From NCBI RefSeq assembly GCF_024169655.1, contig NZ_JALJWV010000001.1, positions 2,671,001 through 2,735,000 of the forward strand: a stretch of DNA of 64,000 bases, read 5' to 3'. The position numbers and the translations under genes were made by a program. The notes beneath the pieces are model-generated. The model did not search any database. It was not told the origin of the DNA and saw nothing but the letters and a program-made list of their open reading frames with translations. The DNA is from Pseudomonas marginalis (GTDB lineage: Bacteria; Pseudomonadota; Gammaproteobacteria; Pseudomonadales; Pseudomonadaceae). Below are positions 17,874-26,834 of the stretch, piece by piece (within the stretch, counting starts at the first letter, position 1; each line of letters starts with the position of its first letter).

Positions 17874-18962
17874 TCACTGCGGTGGCGTCGCGCCCAACGT
17901 GTTCCACATCTTTTTGCTGAGCTTCTGCCGATTGGCATAACCCGCCCACGGGTCGTCCTTCAAACCCTGCAGCCGCTGTTGCAGGTTGGCGACCGTCCAC
18001 TGCTGGGCGCCGCGCAATCCCTTCAACTCCTCGCGACTGACCGGCACCGACACCGGCAGGCCGGGGCGTGCGCGCACCGAATAGGCCGCCACCGTACTGG
18101 CACCGCGCACGTTACGCAGGTAATCGATGAAGATCTTGCCCTGTCGATTCTTCGGCCCTGAGGTGGCGGTGAAGCGTTCCGGCAGGCGTTGGGTCATGCA
18201 CTGGGCGATCGCTTTGGCGAAGGCTTTCACGGTGGCCCAATCATCGCGGCGCGCCAGCGGGATGATCAGGTGCAGGCCTTTGCCGCCGCTGGTCTTGACG
18301 AAGGCTTGCAGGCCCAACTCGTCGAGCTCCGACAAGGTCAACTGCGCCGCCTTCAGCATGGCATTCCACGGCAGGGCCGGATCGGGGTCGAGGTCAAGGA
18401 CGAACAGGTCCGGGGTTTCGATCTTGTCCGAGGTGGCGCCCCAGGTGTGCAGCTCGACGGTGCCCATCTGCACCGCACCGATCAGGGCGGCGAGGCTGTC
18501 GATTTGCATCAGGCACGCATGCTCCGGGTCCAGGCGCTGGTCCAGTTGCCTGATATGGGGAATCGCCAGGTGCTCCGAGTGTTTCTGGAAGAACTGTTCG
18601 CCGTCGATGCCCTCTGGCGCCCTCAGCAAGGACACGGGGCGGTGACGCAGGAAGGGAAGCAGCCATTCGCTGATGCTCTGGTAAAACTGCGCCAGTTGCA
18701 GCTTGCGGGTGCCGCTGGCCAGATCGATGATGCGCTCGGGGTGGGTGATCTGCACACCGGCTAGCGTGACGCACGCGGCGCTCTTTTGCGGCGCGGATGT
18801 AGGCCTGGCGTTCCCCACGCAGGCACCGCTGAGCACGCTTTGGGGCTGGGCTTCGGTGATGTCGTAGTCGCTGGCCGGGCGGGCGTGCCGGTCCTTTTCT
18901 TTGATCAGCAGCGACTGTTCCGATTCCACGTTTTCGATCTTGCCTGCTTTGGCCTTCTTCAT
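17874..18962 (-). CDS. Stand-alone LigD-type primase-polymerase
   Basis: A 362-residue protein equal to the polymerase domain of bacterial NHEJ LigD plus a 70-residue basic, disordered lead. The Pol core starts near VQITHPERIIDLASGTRK. Catalytic acidic motif LFVLDLDPDPALPW has the Asp-x-Asp metal pair, followed by KTSGGKGLHLIIPL and GKIFIDYLRNVRGASTVAAY. This family adds ribonucleotides at DNA ends and fills gaps during end joining. The phosphoesterase and ligase domains present in most pseudomonad LigD proteins are absent, and only about 190 bp separate its start from the next, divergent gene, so they are not simply out of frame upstream. No ku gene is in the window. Confidence 0.88.
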   Translation of the reverse strand: MKKAKAGKIENVESEQSLLIKEKDRHARPASDYDITEAQPQSVLSGACVGNARPTSAPQKSAACVTLAGVQITHPERIIDLASGTRKLQLAQFYQSISEWLLPFLRHRPVSLLRAPEGIDGEQFFQKHSEHLAIPHIRQLDQRLDPEHACLMQIDSLAALIGAVQMGTVELHTWGATSDKIETPDLFVLDLDPDPALPWNAMLKAAQLTLSELDELGLQAFVKTSGGKGLHLIIPLARRDDWATVKAFAKAIAQCMTQRLPERFTATSGPKNRQGKIFIDYLRNVRGASTVAAYSVRARPGLPVSVPVSREELKGLRGAQQWTVANLQQRLQGLKDDPWAGYANRQKLSKKMWNTLGATPPQ

Positions 18963-19154
18963 AACCAGAACCCTGATGTTGTCTTGAGTAAAGGCGGTGT
19001 TCCGTTGACGCCCAGGGCCCGGCGAAAGTTTCGGCGGGCGGATGCGCAGACAGAACCTGTTACACCTGATGAGAAACTATTTAGTTACCAAAGCCGAACC
19101 CAAAGCGTAGCGTGGTATCGAAAGCACGTACTCCTCGTCCCAAGAGGCTTTGTC

Positions 19155-19472
19155 ATGATCACCTGTGTGCGACATCTTGCAGCGTTGGCGCTAGGCCTGG
19201 CACTCGCAGCCGGCGTTCAGGCGCAAAACCTGCCCGGCAACAGCAACTCGAACAATAGCCCGATCCACCGGGCCAATCCCAACAGTATGCAGGGCACCCA
19301 GCCCAATGCGCCGGCAGTTCGCGGCATCCAGACCGGGCCGACCACGCGCACGCCGACCCTGGAAAACGGCGGCATCGGTAATCGCTATCCGCAACGCGAG
19401 GCTGTTCCCAGTCGCCCCGCGACCGAAACCAAAGCCCCCACGGTTGACGCCAACGGCAATCGCCGGCCTTGA
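19155..19472 (+). CDS. Small exported hypothetical protein
   Basis: A 105-residue protein with a clear Sec signal (about residues 1-21, ALALGLALAAGVQAQ). The mature part is short and low in complexity, rich in Asn, Pro and Thr (LPGNSNSNNSPIH), and has no domain I recognise. AAGAGG lies seven bases before ATG 19155. Larger readings of this frame run through the opposite-strand ligD region and are not credible. It precedes the aldose dehydrogenase gene by 22 bp and probably shares its transcript. The function is unknown. Confidence 0.65.
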   Translation: MITCVRHLAALALGLALAAGVQAQNLPGNSNSNNSPIHRANPNSMQGTQPNAPAVRGIQTGPTTRTPTLENGGIGNRYPQREAVPSRPATETKAPTVDANGNRRP

Positions 19473-19494
19473 GTGCCGGTAAGGACCCCGTCTT

Positions 19495-20652
19495 ATGTTT
19501 CTACGCAAAACCCTGCTCGCCGCGTGTTGTGCAAGCACCTTATTGTCGCTGACGACGGTGTATGCCGCCGAGGCCCAGCAATTTCCCAGTGAACAAGGCA
19601 GTATCAGCGCCACGCCGATCGCCAAAGGCCTGGATCACCCGTGGGCTGTGGCGTTTTTGCCGGACAAACAAGGCTTTCTCGTCACCGAACGTCCCGGCCA
19701 CCTGCGGGTCGTTAGCCCGGACGGCAAGTTGTCTGCGCCGCTGACCGGTGTGCCGCAGGTCTGGGCCAAGGGCCAGGGTGGATTGCTCGATGTGGCGCTG
19801 TCGCCGGACTTCAAGCAGGACCGCCTGGTGTACCTGTCGTATGCCGAAGGTGGCGGTCAGGGCGGCACGGCCGGCACCGCGGTTGGCCGCGGGCGGTTGG
19901 CGGATGACCTGAGCGGTTTGCGCGACTTCAAGGTGATCCTGCGCCAGGAGCCCAAGCTCTCCACCGGCAATCATTTCGGCTCGCGTCTGGCCTTTGATCG
20001 CGACGGCTACCTGTTCGTCACCCTGGGTGAAAACAACGACCGGCCCACCGCCCAGGACCTGGACAAGCTGCAAGGCAAGGTTGTGCGGATCTACCCGGAC
20101 GGCCGCGTGCCGGATGACAACCCCTTTGTCGGCCAGCCGGGCGTGCGCCCCGAAATCTGGTCCTACGGCCAGCGCAACCCGCAGGGCCTGGCGCTGAACC
20201 CGTGGAGCGGTACGCTCTGGGAAAACGAGCACGGGCCGCGTGGCGGCGACGAAATCAACATCATCGAGCGCGGCAAGAACTACGGCTGGCCCTTGGCGAC
20301 CCACGGTATCAATTATTCGCTGATGCCGATCCCCGAGGCCAAAGGCGAGGCGGTGGAAGGCACCGTGGCGCCACACCACGTGTGGGAGAAATCCCCGGCT
20401 ATCAGTGGCATGGCGTTCTACGATGCAGACCGCTTCAAGGCGTGGCAGCACAATCTGTTCATTGGCGCACTGGCCAGCCAGGAGCTGATTCGCCTGCAGT
20501 TCGATGGCGACAAGGCGATCCATGAAGAACGCTTGCTGGGCGGTTTGAATGCGCGGATTCGCGACGTGCGGCAGGGGCCGGATGGCTTTTTGTATGTGTT
20601 GACCGATGAGGATGATGGGGTGTTGTACCGAGTGGGCCTGAACCAGGATTGA
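19495..20652 (+). CDS. PQQ-dependent soluble aldose sugar dehydrogenase (YliI type)
   Basis: A 385-residue periplasmic six-bladed beta-propeller. A signal peptide covers about residues 1-24 (ending VYAAEA). Conserved elements are GLDHPWAVAFLPDKQGFLVTE, GGLLDVALSPDF, STGNHFGSRLAFDRDGYLF, YGQRNPQGLALNP, and ENEHGPRGGDEINII. These match the glucose/sorbosone dehydrogenase family that oxidises aldoses with PQQ and calcium. Length and signal fit E. coli YliI (Asd). Its natural electron acceptor is unknown. An 8-bp inverted repeat (AGCCGCAA...TTGCGGCT, 20659-20683) separates it from the convergent DUF1348 gene. Confidence 0.9.
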   Translation: MFLRKTLLAACCASTLLSLTTVYAAEAQQFPSEQGSISATPIAKGLDHPWAVAFLPDKQGFLVTERPGHLRVVSPDGKLSAPLTGVPQVWAKGQGGLLDVALSPDFKQDRLVYLSYAEGGGQGGTAGTAVGRGRLADDLSGLRDFKVILRQEPKLSTGNHFGSRLAFDRDGYLFVTLGENNDRPTAQDLDKLQGKVVRIYPDGRVPDDNPFVGQPGVRPEIWSYGQRNPQGLALNPWSGTLWENEHGPRGGDEINIIERGKNYGWPLATHGINYSLMPIPEAKGEAVEGTVAPHHVWEKSPAISGMAFYDADRFKAWQHNLFIGALASQELIRLQFDGDKAIHEERLLGGLNARIRDVRQGPDGFLYVLTDEDDGVLYRVGLNQD

Positions 20653-20688
20653 GCAATAAGCCGCAAACTTCACGCTTGCGGCTACAGG

Positions 20689-21168
20689 CTAGAGTCCCAA
20701 CTCCGACAGCCCCGGATGATCATCCGGGCGCCGCCCCAGCGGCCAGTGGAACTTGCGCTCGCTGTCCTTGATCGGCATGTCGTTGATGCAGGCAAAGCGG
20801 TTGGCCATCAAGCCGTGCTCGTCGAACTCCCAGTTTTCATTGCCGTAGGAACGGAACCAGTTGCCCGAGTCGTCGTGCCACTCATAGGCATAGCGCACCG
20901 CGATGCGGTTATCGCCGAACGCCCACAGTTCCTTGATCAACCGGTAATCCAACTCCTTGGCCCATTTGCGGCTGAGGAAGTCTTTGGCTTGTTCGCGGTT
21001 GTAGGCGAATTCGGCACGGTTGCGCCATTTGGTGTCCAGAGTGTAGGCCAGGGACACCCGATGCGGGTCGCGGGAGTTCCAGCCGTCTTCGGCCAGGCGG
21101 ACTTTTTCGATGGCCGACTCGCGCGTAAACGGCGGCAGGGGCGGGCGTGTTTCTGCAGGGGATGACAT
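20689..21168 (-). CDS. DUF1348 / NTF2-like protein
   Basis: A 159-residue protein. The start at 21168 ([20 protein letters not shown]) has a strong AGGAG eight bases upstream. The sequence [22 protein letters not shown], then [27 protein letters not shown] and [17 protein letters not shown] segments define DUF1348, a cystatin/NTF2-like fold of unknown biochemical role, often induced or controlled with TetR-family repressors. Here a TetR gene lies 53 bp upstream in the same direction, so both may share a promoter. Confidence 0.85.
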   Translation of the reverse strand: MSSPAETRPPLPPFTRESAIEKVRLAEDGWNSRDPHRVSLAYTLDTKWRNRAEFAYNREQAKDFLSRKWAKELDYRLIKELWAFGDNRIAVRYAYEWHDDSGNWFRSYGNENWEFDEHGLMANRFACINDMPIKDSERKFHWPLGRRPDDHPGLSELGL

Positions 21169-21221
21169 TGGGCAGCTCCTTAAAGCAATAAAGGTTGATC
21201 GAAAGTGCGAGGCCTGTGGGT

Positions 21222-21773
21222 TTAAAGTCCCAATAACGTTCGTGCCGTGGATTGCGCCGTATCCGCCGCGGTTGCGTCGCCCGTCACCAGCGCCACGGTA
21301 ATCGCGCCATCGATCAGGATCAGCAGTTGCGCGGCCTGCTGTTGCGGCTCGGGCGTGCCGTGGGCTTGACACAGTTCGAGCAGGTACTCGAAGAGTGTGT
21401 GTTTATGCGCCTTCGCCAGCAGGCGTACCGGGGCTTGCGGGTCGCCGGTTTCGCCGCTGGTATTGATGAACGCGCAGCCGCGAAAGTCCGCCGAACCGAA
21501 CCAAGCCTTGAGCGCGCTGAACAGTGCGAGCAGGCGCTCGCCGCTGTCGTCACAGCGTTCCACCTCGGTGCGCAGCCAGTGCATCCAGCGCGCGTCGCGA
21601 CGTTGCAGGGCAGCGATCACCAGTTCGTCCTTATTGGCGAAATAGCGGTAGATGCTTTTTCTGGAAACACCGGCGGTTTTGACCAGGAAGTCCATGCCCG
21701 TGGCGGCGATGCCGTGGCGATAGATCAGCTTCTCGGTGACGTCAAGGATAATGTCTCGGGTAATATCGTTCAT
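21222..21773 (-). CDS. TetR-family transcriptional repressor
   Basis: A 183-residue TetR-type protein. The helix-turn-helix occupies about residues 1-50: [20 protein letters not shown], then [19 protein letters not shown]. The C-terminal ligand-binding part is all helical and contains [12 protein letters not shown], typical of the subgroup controlling DUF1348 or reductase genes. I chose ATG 21773; the longer TTG reading to 21809 would run through the palindromic operator. The repressor probably controls itself and the downstream DUF1348 gene. The ligand is unknown. Confidence 0.88.
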   Translation of the reverse strand: MNDITRDIILDVTEKLIYRHGIAATGMDFLVKTAGVSRKSIYRYFANKDELVIAALQRRDARWMHWLRTEVERCDDSGERLLALFSALKAWFGSADFRGCAFINTSGETGDPQAPVRLLAKAHKHTLFEYLLELCQAHGTPEPQQQAAQLLILIDGAITVALVTGDATAADTAQSTARTLLGL

Positions 21774-21785
21774 GTACTGGATAGT

Positions 21786-21799
21786 AGAACGATCGTTCT
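21786..21799. promoter_or_regulatory. TetR operator palindrome
   Basis: AGAACGATCGTTCT is a perfect 14-bp palindrome 12 bp upstream of the TetR start. Its size, symmetry and position are those of an autoregulatory TetR-family operator. Confidence 0.75.
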
Positions 21800-21897
21800 T
21801 CTTTCGCAACGAAGTTTTTCACTGACTGGCAACGAGACCTGAGCACCCCCATGGTGTAAGCTCTGGGCCTCTTCGGATTCGACCCATTGCGAGCCTT

Positions 21898-23241
21898 ATG
21901 CCGTCGTTCTTCAAACGTTCCCTGTTGCCCAAACTGCGCGGTTTCCCACTCTCCACCGAGGCGATTGAGGTGCTTTCCGGCGCCGCTGCGTTTCGCCGTT
22001 GCCTGCTGGAGAAAATTCCCCAGGCCACCCGGCGTATCTACATCGTCGCGCTGTACTTGCAGCAGGACGAGGCGGGGCAGGAGATCTACGACGCCTTGCA
22101 CGCGGCCAAGGCGGCACGCCCGGAGCTGGACATCGTGGTGGTGGTCGATTGGCTGCGCGCTCAGCGCGGGTTGATCGGTGCCGGCAAACAGCCGGGCAAC
22201 AGCGCCTGGTACCAGGCCATGACCCAAAGCCATGCCACTGAGGTGCCGGTGTACGGCGTGCCGGTGCAGACCCGCGAACTGTTCGGCGTATTGCACCTCA
22301 AGGGCTTTGTGATCGATGACAGCGTGTTGTACAGCGGCGCCAGCCTGAACAACGTGTATTTGCACAAGTTCGACAAGTACCGCTTTGACCGTTACCACCT
22401 GATCCACAGCGCACCGCTGGCGGATTCGATGCAACACCTGGTGGAGCACGGGCTGATGGCATCCAAGGCGGTGCATCGCCTCGACTTGCCCAACCCGCCG
22501 ACCACCCGCAGCCTGCGCAATGATATCGGCGACCTGCGCAGTCGCCTCAAGCACGCCGCCTACGACACCACGACCGGCCAGTTGCCCAACGGCCACCTGT
22601 CGGTCAGCCCCTTGCTCGGTGTCGGTAAGAACAACCCCTTGAGCCGGGTGATCCTCGAACTGATCGCCAGCGCCCAGCATCAACTGACCATTTGCACGCC
22701 GTACTTCAACCTGCCGCTGCCCGTGACCCGGGAAATCAACCGCGCCCTGGTGCGCGGGGTGAAGATCGACATCATTGTCGGCGACAAGACGGCCAACGAC
22801 TTCTACATCCCGCCCAGCGAGCCGTTCAAAGTGATCGCGGCCTTGCCGTACCTCTACGAAATCAGCCTGCGCCGCTTCGCCAAGCGCCATCAGCGGATGA
22901 TCGACAGCGGCCAGTTGAACCTGCATCTGTGGCATGACGGCGACAACACCTACCACCTCAAAGGCATGTGGGTCGACCAGCGTTATACCTTGCTGACCGG
23001 CAACAACCTCAACCCGCGCGCGTTCCGCCTTGACCTGGAAAACGCTTTGTTGATCGATGACCCCAAGAGCGAGTGGCTGGAGCCCAGGCGCACGGAACTG
23101 GCGCAGATTTTCCAGCACACCACGCGCATCGACGGTTATCAGCAGTTGCAGACCCTGGTGGATTACCCGCAAGCGGTCGGCAAATTCCTGCGTCGCGTCA
23201 GCCGGGTGCGGATTGAGCGGTTGCTGTATCGCATTCTGTAA
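21898..23241 (+). CDS. pssA: CDP-diacylglycerol--serine O-phosphatidyltransferase (PLD superfamily)
   Basis: A 447-residue peripheral-membrane enzyme that makes phosphatidylserine, the precursor of phosphatidylethanolamine. Both HKD half-motifs of the phospholipase D superfamily are present: HLKGFVIDDSVLYSGASLN near residue 132 and HLKGMWVDQRYTLLTGNNLN near residue 357. The N-terminus RSLLPKLRGFPLSTEAIEVL and overall length match the E. coli-type PssA of gammaproteobacteria. It stands alone; the following 147 bp hold the leader of the large toxin-like gene. Confidence 0.93.
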   Translation: MPSFFKRSLLPKLRGFPLSTEAIEVLSGAAAFRRCLLEKIPQATRRIYIVALYLQQDEAGQEIYDALHAAKAARPELDIVVVVDWLRAQRGLIGAGKQPGNSAWYQAMTQSHATEVPVYGVPVQTRELFGVLHLKGFVIDDSVLYSGASLNNVYLHKFDKYRFDRYHLIHSAPLADSMQHLVEHGLMASKAVHRLDLPNPPTTRSLRNDIGDLRSRLKHAAYDTTTGQLPNGHLSVSPLLGVGKNNPLSRVILELIASAQHQLTICTPYFNLPLPVTREINRALVRGVKIDIIVGDKTANDFYIPPSEPFKVIAALPYLYEISLRRFAKRHQRMIDSGQLNLHLWHDGDNTYHLKGMWVDQRYTLLTGNNLNPRAFRLDLENALLIDDPKSEWLEPRRTELAQIFQHTTRIDGYQQLQTLVDYPQAVGKFLRRVSRVRIERLLYRIL

Positions 23242-23337
23242 CACGGGCATCGCGCAACGAACTCTCTTGCTGCCTTCAAAGCCCTGAGAGTTCGCCTACA
23301 CGCAGCGCGGGCCTATGTGGGTATGTTTTCTCTCGAC

Positions 23338-23388
23338 AGTTCTTAAGGACAAGAACTCTTACCGATCACTGGTAGAGAGGAACTAGAA
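23338..23388 (+). promoter_or_regulatory. 5' leader with two hairpins, candidate RsmA/RsmE target
   Basis: AGTTCTT (23338-23344) and AAGAACT (23351-23357) form a perfect 7-bp stem whose loop AAGGAC shows a GGA, the hallmark of RsmA/CsrA binding. A second imperfect stem (23356-23363 with 23371-23379) buries the Shine-Dalgarno GAGG at 23377-23380, and GGA occurs again at 23379-23381. The two stems share bases 23356-23357. This is the usual layout of Gac/Rsm-controlled secondary metabolite and toxin mRNAs in fluorescent pseudomonads. Structure was judged by eye. Confidence 0.5.
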
Positions 23389-26300
23389 ATGTCGCACGTC
23401 TCCCCAATGCTTCATGCCCATCCACCAATTCCGCCAGCGCTGAGCGCCGCGCCGACGCCGATTGGCAGCCCCATCCCCGACACGGTTGTGCGCAAACGGC
23501 GCGCGGCGGCGCCCGATCTACCTGACGGCGCGGCGCCGCGGTGGACCTTGCAGCCGGCGCCGGCAACATCGGCGGATGCCGATCGTCAGTTACACACTGC
23601 GTTGAGCACCTCGGCGTTGCGTCAGCTACCGGACTCGACCGTCCAGATTCCCCATGGCGCCGCGATTCGTCCAGGCTTCGAGGCCCTGCGCAGTGCCTTC
23701 AATACCGACGAGGTACGGGCCTGGGTCGCGAGCAAAGGGCTGGCCATGGATACCGTGGTGGTCAAACCCGACTCGATCAGTGGCTGGGTCGTCGACAACG
23801 GCGTCGCGACACAAAAGACCTTCACCGTGAACGACACCTCCGGCTGGTGGCAGGTCAGCGCCAGGCTGCGCGCCGCCGCTGTCGCCCTGGATGTGGCCGG
23901 CAACGGGCTTGCGTATGTGCATCCCGAGGGCGAAGGCTTGTCTCGCAACGCGGTCTTGCAGTGGTACGGCGTCACCCCGCCGAACACTGCCGATGAACTG
24001 GGAGCGGTGCGCCAGGCACTTTCGACGGCGGACGGGTCAGCCTTGTCGGCGCAGGAAAAAGGGCGTCTGGAACAACGCACCCTGACCGCCAGAAAAGCCA
24101 TCGACGTCATGGATGAGCGTGTGCATCTGGCGCACCGTTTGAGTGAACTCGTGCGCCACCTATCCGATGAGGACGAGGTGCTGCTGGCCGGCGTGCAAAC
24201 GCCGATCAGCCATACCTCGTCGCTGGCGATTGACGGCGCCGACCAGGCTGCGATCAGCGAGGTGCTGGCGTCCCATGGGTTGCCGGTGCCGAAGACGGCG
24301 CGGGAGGTGCGCAACCTTCTGCGCTGGCTCGACGCCGCGCTGCCGCCGGCGCCGGCGCTGGGGGATTACGCACAACTGATCGCGCGTCAGTGGGCCCCTG
24401 GAGTCTTGTCCGACGCCGACAAACGCCTCGTGGCGGAGTTGAGCGATGACGATACTCCTGGCAACAAGCCTGCGGTGAACCTGCTGCGTGTCCTGGATGT
24501 TCGCGGCGTGCTTGCTCTTAACAGCGCAGGCACCTTGCGCGCCGAGGCTGATCGCTTCCTCGAACAGGTCCTGAACAGCCCCGTGGCGTTGGACTGGGGT
24601 CGGGCGGTGGCGCGTAATCGCCAGTTCCAGGGGGCGTCCGGCAGCGATCAACTCTCGACGCTCGAAGCCAAGCAGTGGGTGCTGGCGGCCATCATGCTGC
24701 AAATCGATCCCGACGCACCAGGGCGTCCGGGAACCATTGCCGGTTATGACATCTACCAACCTGCCAACAATGGGCGGACGCTGGCCTCGGTACGCACGGA
24801 TATCGAGACGCACCTGTGGAAAAAAACTTCACTGGACCCCAAGGTCGCGCCCCTGTTGGCCCACCTGTTTCTGGCCGCTGCCGCCCCTGAGTTTCTGATT
24901 CGGGATGTTCCCTCCACGCTGCGCATGGGGTCTGCCGAATGGGCGGATCTGCGCCTGGGCGTGACCTTTGCCGAACGTCAAGGCGGCGCAGGCAGCTCGC
25001 GGGCGATGAGTTACCCAGAAATCATGGCGCTGGCCCGGCTGGATGCGCGCACTGCGGACGAGGCGGCAGTGCTGGATAACCACGGTGTCGACGTGTTGCT
25101 GGACTGGGGCTTGATGCAGGGGATCTACGCCAAGACCGCAGACGGTCGCTACACACCGCAGCACTACCAGCAGGCCAGTGAAGCCTTTCAGGCCCAGCGC
25201 GAGCAACTCCTGCAGGCTCTGCTGGCGTTCAAGGCGCCGCTGCCGACCCGCCGGGATCAGGCGGTCGCGAACCTGCAGAAGGTGTTCCCGGAACTCAGCG
25301 TGGCCCAGTTGCAAGCGTTGCAGGTCTATATTGCGGACCCGGACGAGCGCCGCAACATGAAGGTCTCGGAACCCAAGACCCGTTCGCTGATCGAGACCTA
25401 TATGACAGGGGATCTGGTCAAGGACCGCTGGATGCTGCTGGAGGCTGGCACGCCCGGCGGCACTGGCGCCGCAAGAACGCCCTTTTCAAACACACGCCCA
25501 AGTCGCGCCGAACAAGCTGCCATCGTAAAGAACGTGCGCGCCTTGAACGCCAGGATCAGCCGCTTGCCCAGTCTGCCGGGGCAAGTGGCGAGCGAAGTCG
25601 ACAGCTATCTGGAGAACCTCAAGCAAGGCTTGGGCACCACCACCAAACGGTTGATCGCCAACTTGCCGCTGGCGGACCGCCAGGCCTTGGAGTATGGCGC
25701 CGTCGAGCTGTTTGCCCTGCGCGAACAGGTTGACGGGGTGCCCACGCTGGACCAGACATCTGCGCAAGTCGAAGCGCGACGAGGGCGCAAAGGCACGCTG
25801 ATCCGCTGTGACTACAACGGGATGATCAGCTACTTTGAAGTGTTCCCGGCCAAGATGCTGATCGTTAAGCGCACGGATTTACCGGACCAACTGGCACTGG
25901 GCGGCACCCTCGAAGAGACGCAGCGTACCTATGGCCGTTGGGCGCCTTCGACGGTTCGGTTGCAAAATGGCGCAGTGGAACCGTTCGACTTCACGGCCTA
26001 CACCTCCGACGCCTTGCCCCGATCAGACGTATCGTCCCCCGGCATCATTATCGAAAAGCTGGGTGACACCTTGCCGGCCGCCGCCCCGTCCGCCGATGGC
26101 AGCGTCCAGGCGGCGGTGCCCAACAGCTTTGCGTCGCCCCGCAGCCAAGCGATTGTCGAGCGGATCATGCAGGGCAATTTCATTCATCACCGCGACAGTG
26201 TGCTCAAGTATGCCCAGGGCCAATTGCCTCTTGAGCAACAGCGGGAAGTGTCGCAACGCAACGACAGCATTTTGCTGAGCATGATTCCGTTTGTCGGGGC

Positions 26301-26829
26301 CATCGTGGACCTGGCCAAGGGCAATATCATCGAGGGCACGCGGGGCCTGTTGATCGATACGGTCGGTGCATTTCTAGGCGGCGCGGGCGCGGCGGTGCGT
26401 TCGTTGGTCAAATCCACAAAGGCTGTCGCGCCCTTTGGTGCCAAGGCTTTCCGTGTGCTGGAAAAGGGCGTGAGCGTGGTCAGCGCGTTTTTGAATCCGA
26501 TAGATGGCGCTGCCGATCTGTTGGTCAACAGTGCAAAAGGCGTGCTCGCCTTGCCTGGCGTGTTGAGCCGGGTGCCCAATGTGTCGGCGTTCGCGAACAT
26601 GCTCGCGGCGCAGGAAAAGTTGCGCGCATTCTTCGGCGTACAGGTGGCAATAGATCGCGCGGTAGCGACCCACGATGGCTCTCAGCAGGCCGCAGCTCAC
26701 AATGGACACAACCATGCTGTGCCCGTTCGAGCGGTACAGGTGGGCGGGCGTTGGTACGCAGTCAACCCTGAGAGCGGCTTGCCGATCGGTACGCCGTTGG
26801 ATGGGTACCGACCGTTGAACGAGACCTAG
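23389..26829 (+). CDS. Large toxin-like protein of unknown activity
   Basis: A 1146-residue protein, probably exported or delivered, with no signal peptide. Residues 1-60 are Pro/Ala-rich. About 90-185 (FEALRSAFNTDEVRAWVASK, then DTSGWWQVSARL) resembles the N-terminal block of large DUF6543/dermonecrotic-toxin-like proteins common in Pseudomonas. A long helical region follows. About 955-1065 is hydrophobic, with SMIPFVGAIVDLAKGN and LLIDTVGAFLGGAGAAVRSL, compatible with membrane insertion. The end carries GGRWYAVNPESGLPIG, a C-terminal signature I associate with this toxin family. I cannot identify a catalytic site. It is monocistronic, behind a hairpin leader. It could act on eukaryotic hosts or on competitors; sequence alone does not decide. 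Confidence 0.6.
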   Translation: MSHVSPMLHAHPPIPPALSAAPTPIGSPIPDTVVRKRRAAAPDLPDGAAPRWTLQPAPATSADADRQLHTALSTSALRQLPDSTVQIPHGAAIRPGFEALRSAFNTDEVRAWVASKGLAMDTVVVKPDSISGWVVDNGVATQKTFTVNDTSGWWQVSARLRAAAVALDVAGNGLAYVHPEGEGLSRNAVLQWYGVTPPNTADELGAVRQALSTADGSALSAQEKGRLEQRTLTARKAIDVMDERVHLAHRLSELVRHLSDEDEVLLAGVQTPISHTSSLAIDGADQAAISEVLASHGLPVPKTAREVRNLLRWLDAALPPAPALGDYAQLIARQWAPGVLSDADKRLVAELSDDDTPGNKPAVNLLRVLDVRGVLALNSAGTLRAEADRFLEQVLNSPVALDWGRAVARNRQFQGASGSDQLSTLEAKQWVLAAIMLQIDPDAPGRPGTIAGYDIYQPANNGRTLASVRTDIETHLWKKTSLDPKVAPLLAHLFLAAAAPEFLIRDVPSTLRMGSAEWADLRLGVTFAERQGGAGSSRAMSYPEIMALARLDARTADEAAVLDNHGVDVLLDWGLMQGIYAKTADGRYTPQHYQQASEAFQAQREQLLQALLAFKAPLPTRRDQAVANLQKVFPELSVAQLQALQVYIADPDERRNMKVSEPKTRSLIETYMTGDLVKDRWMLLEAGTPGGTGAARTPFSNTRPSRAEQAAIVKNVRALNARISRLPSLPGQVASEVDSYLENLKQGLGTTTKRLIANLPLADRQALEYGAVELFALREQVDGVPTLDQTSAQVEARRGRKGTLIRCDYNGMISYFEVFPAKMLIVKRTDLPDQLALGGTLEETQRTYGRWAPSTVRLQNGAVEPFDFTAYTSDALPRSDVSSPGIIIEKLGDTLPAAAPSADGSVQAAVPNSFASPRSQAIVERIMQGNFIHHRDSVLKYAQGQLPLEQQREVSQRNDSILLSMIPFVGAIVDLAKGNIIEGTRGLLIDTVGAFLGGAGAAVRSLVKSTKAVAPFGAKAFRVLEKGVSVVSAFLNPIDGAADLLVNSAKGVLALPGVLSRVPNVSAFANMLAAQEKLRAFFGVQVAIDRAVATHDGSQQAAAHNGHNHAVPVRAVQVGGRWYAVNPESGLPIGTPLDGYRPLNET

Positions 26830-26834
26830 AGGGC

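Noticed and set aside
18786..19472. 228-codon frame starting inside ligD on the opposite strand
   Set aside because: Only its last 105 codons, beginning at 19155 with a ribosome site and signal peptide, look like a gene.
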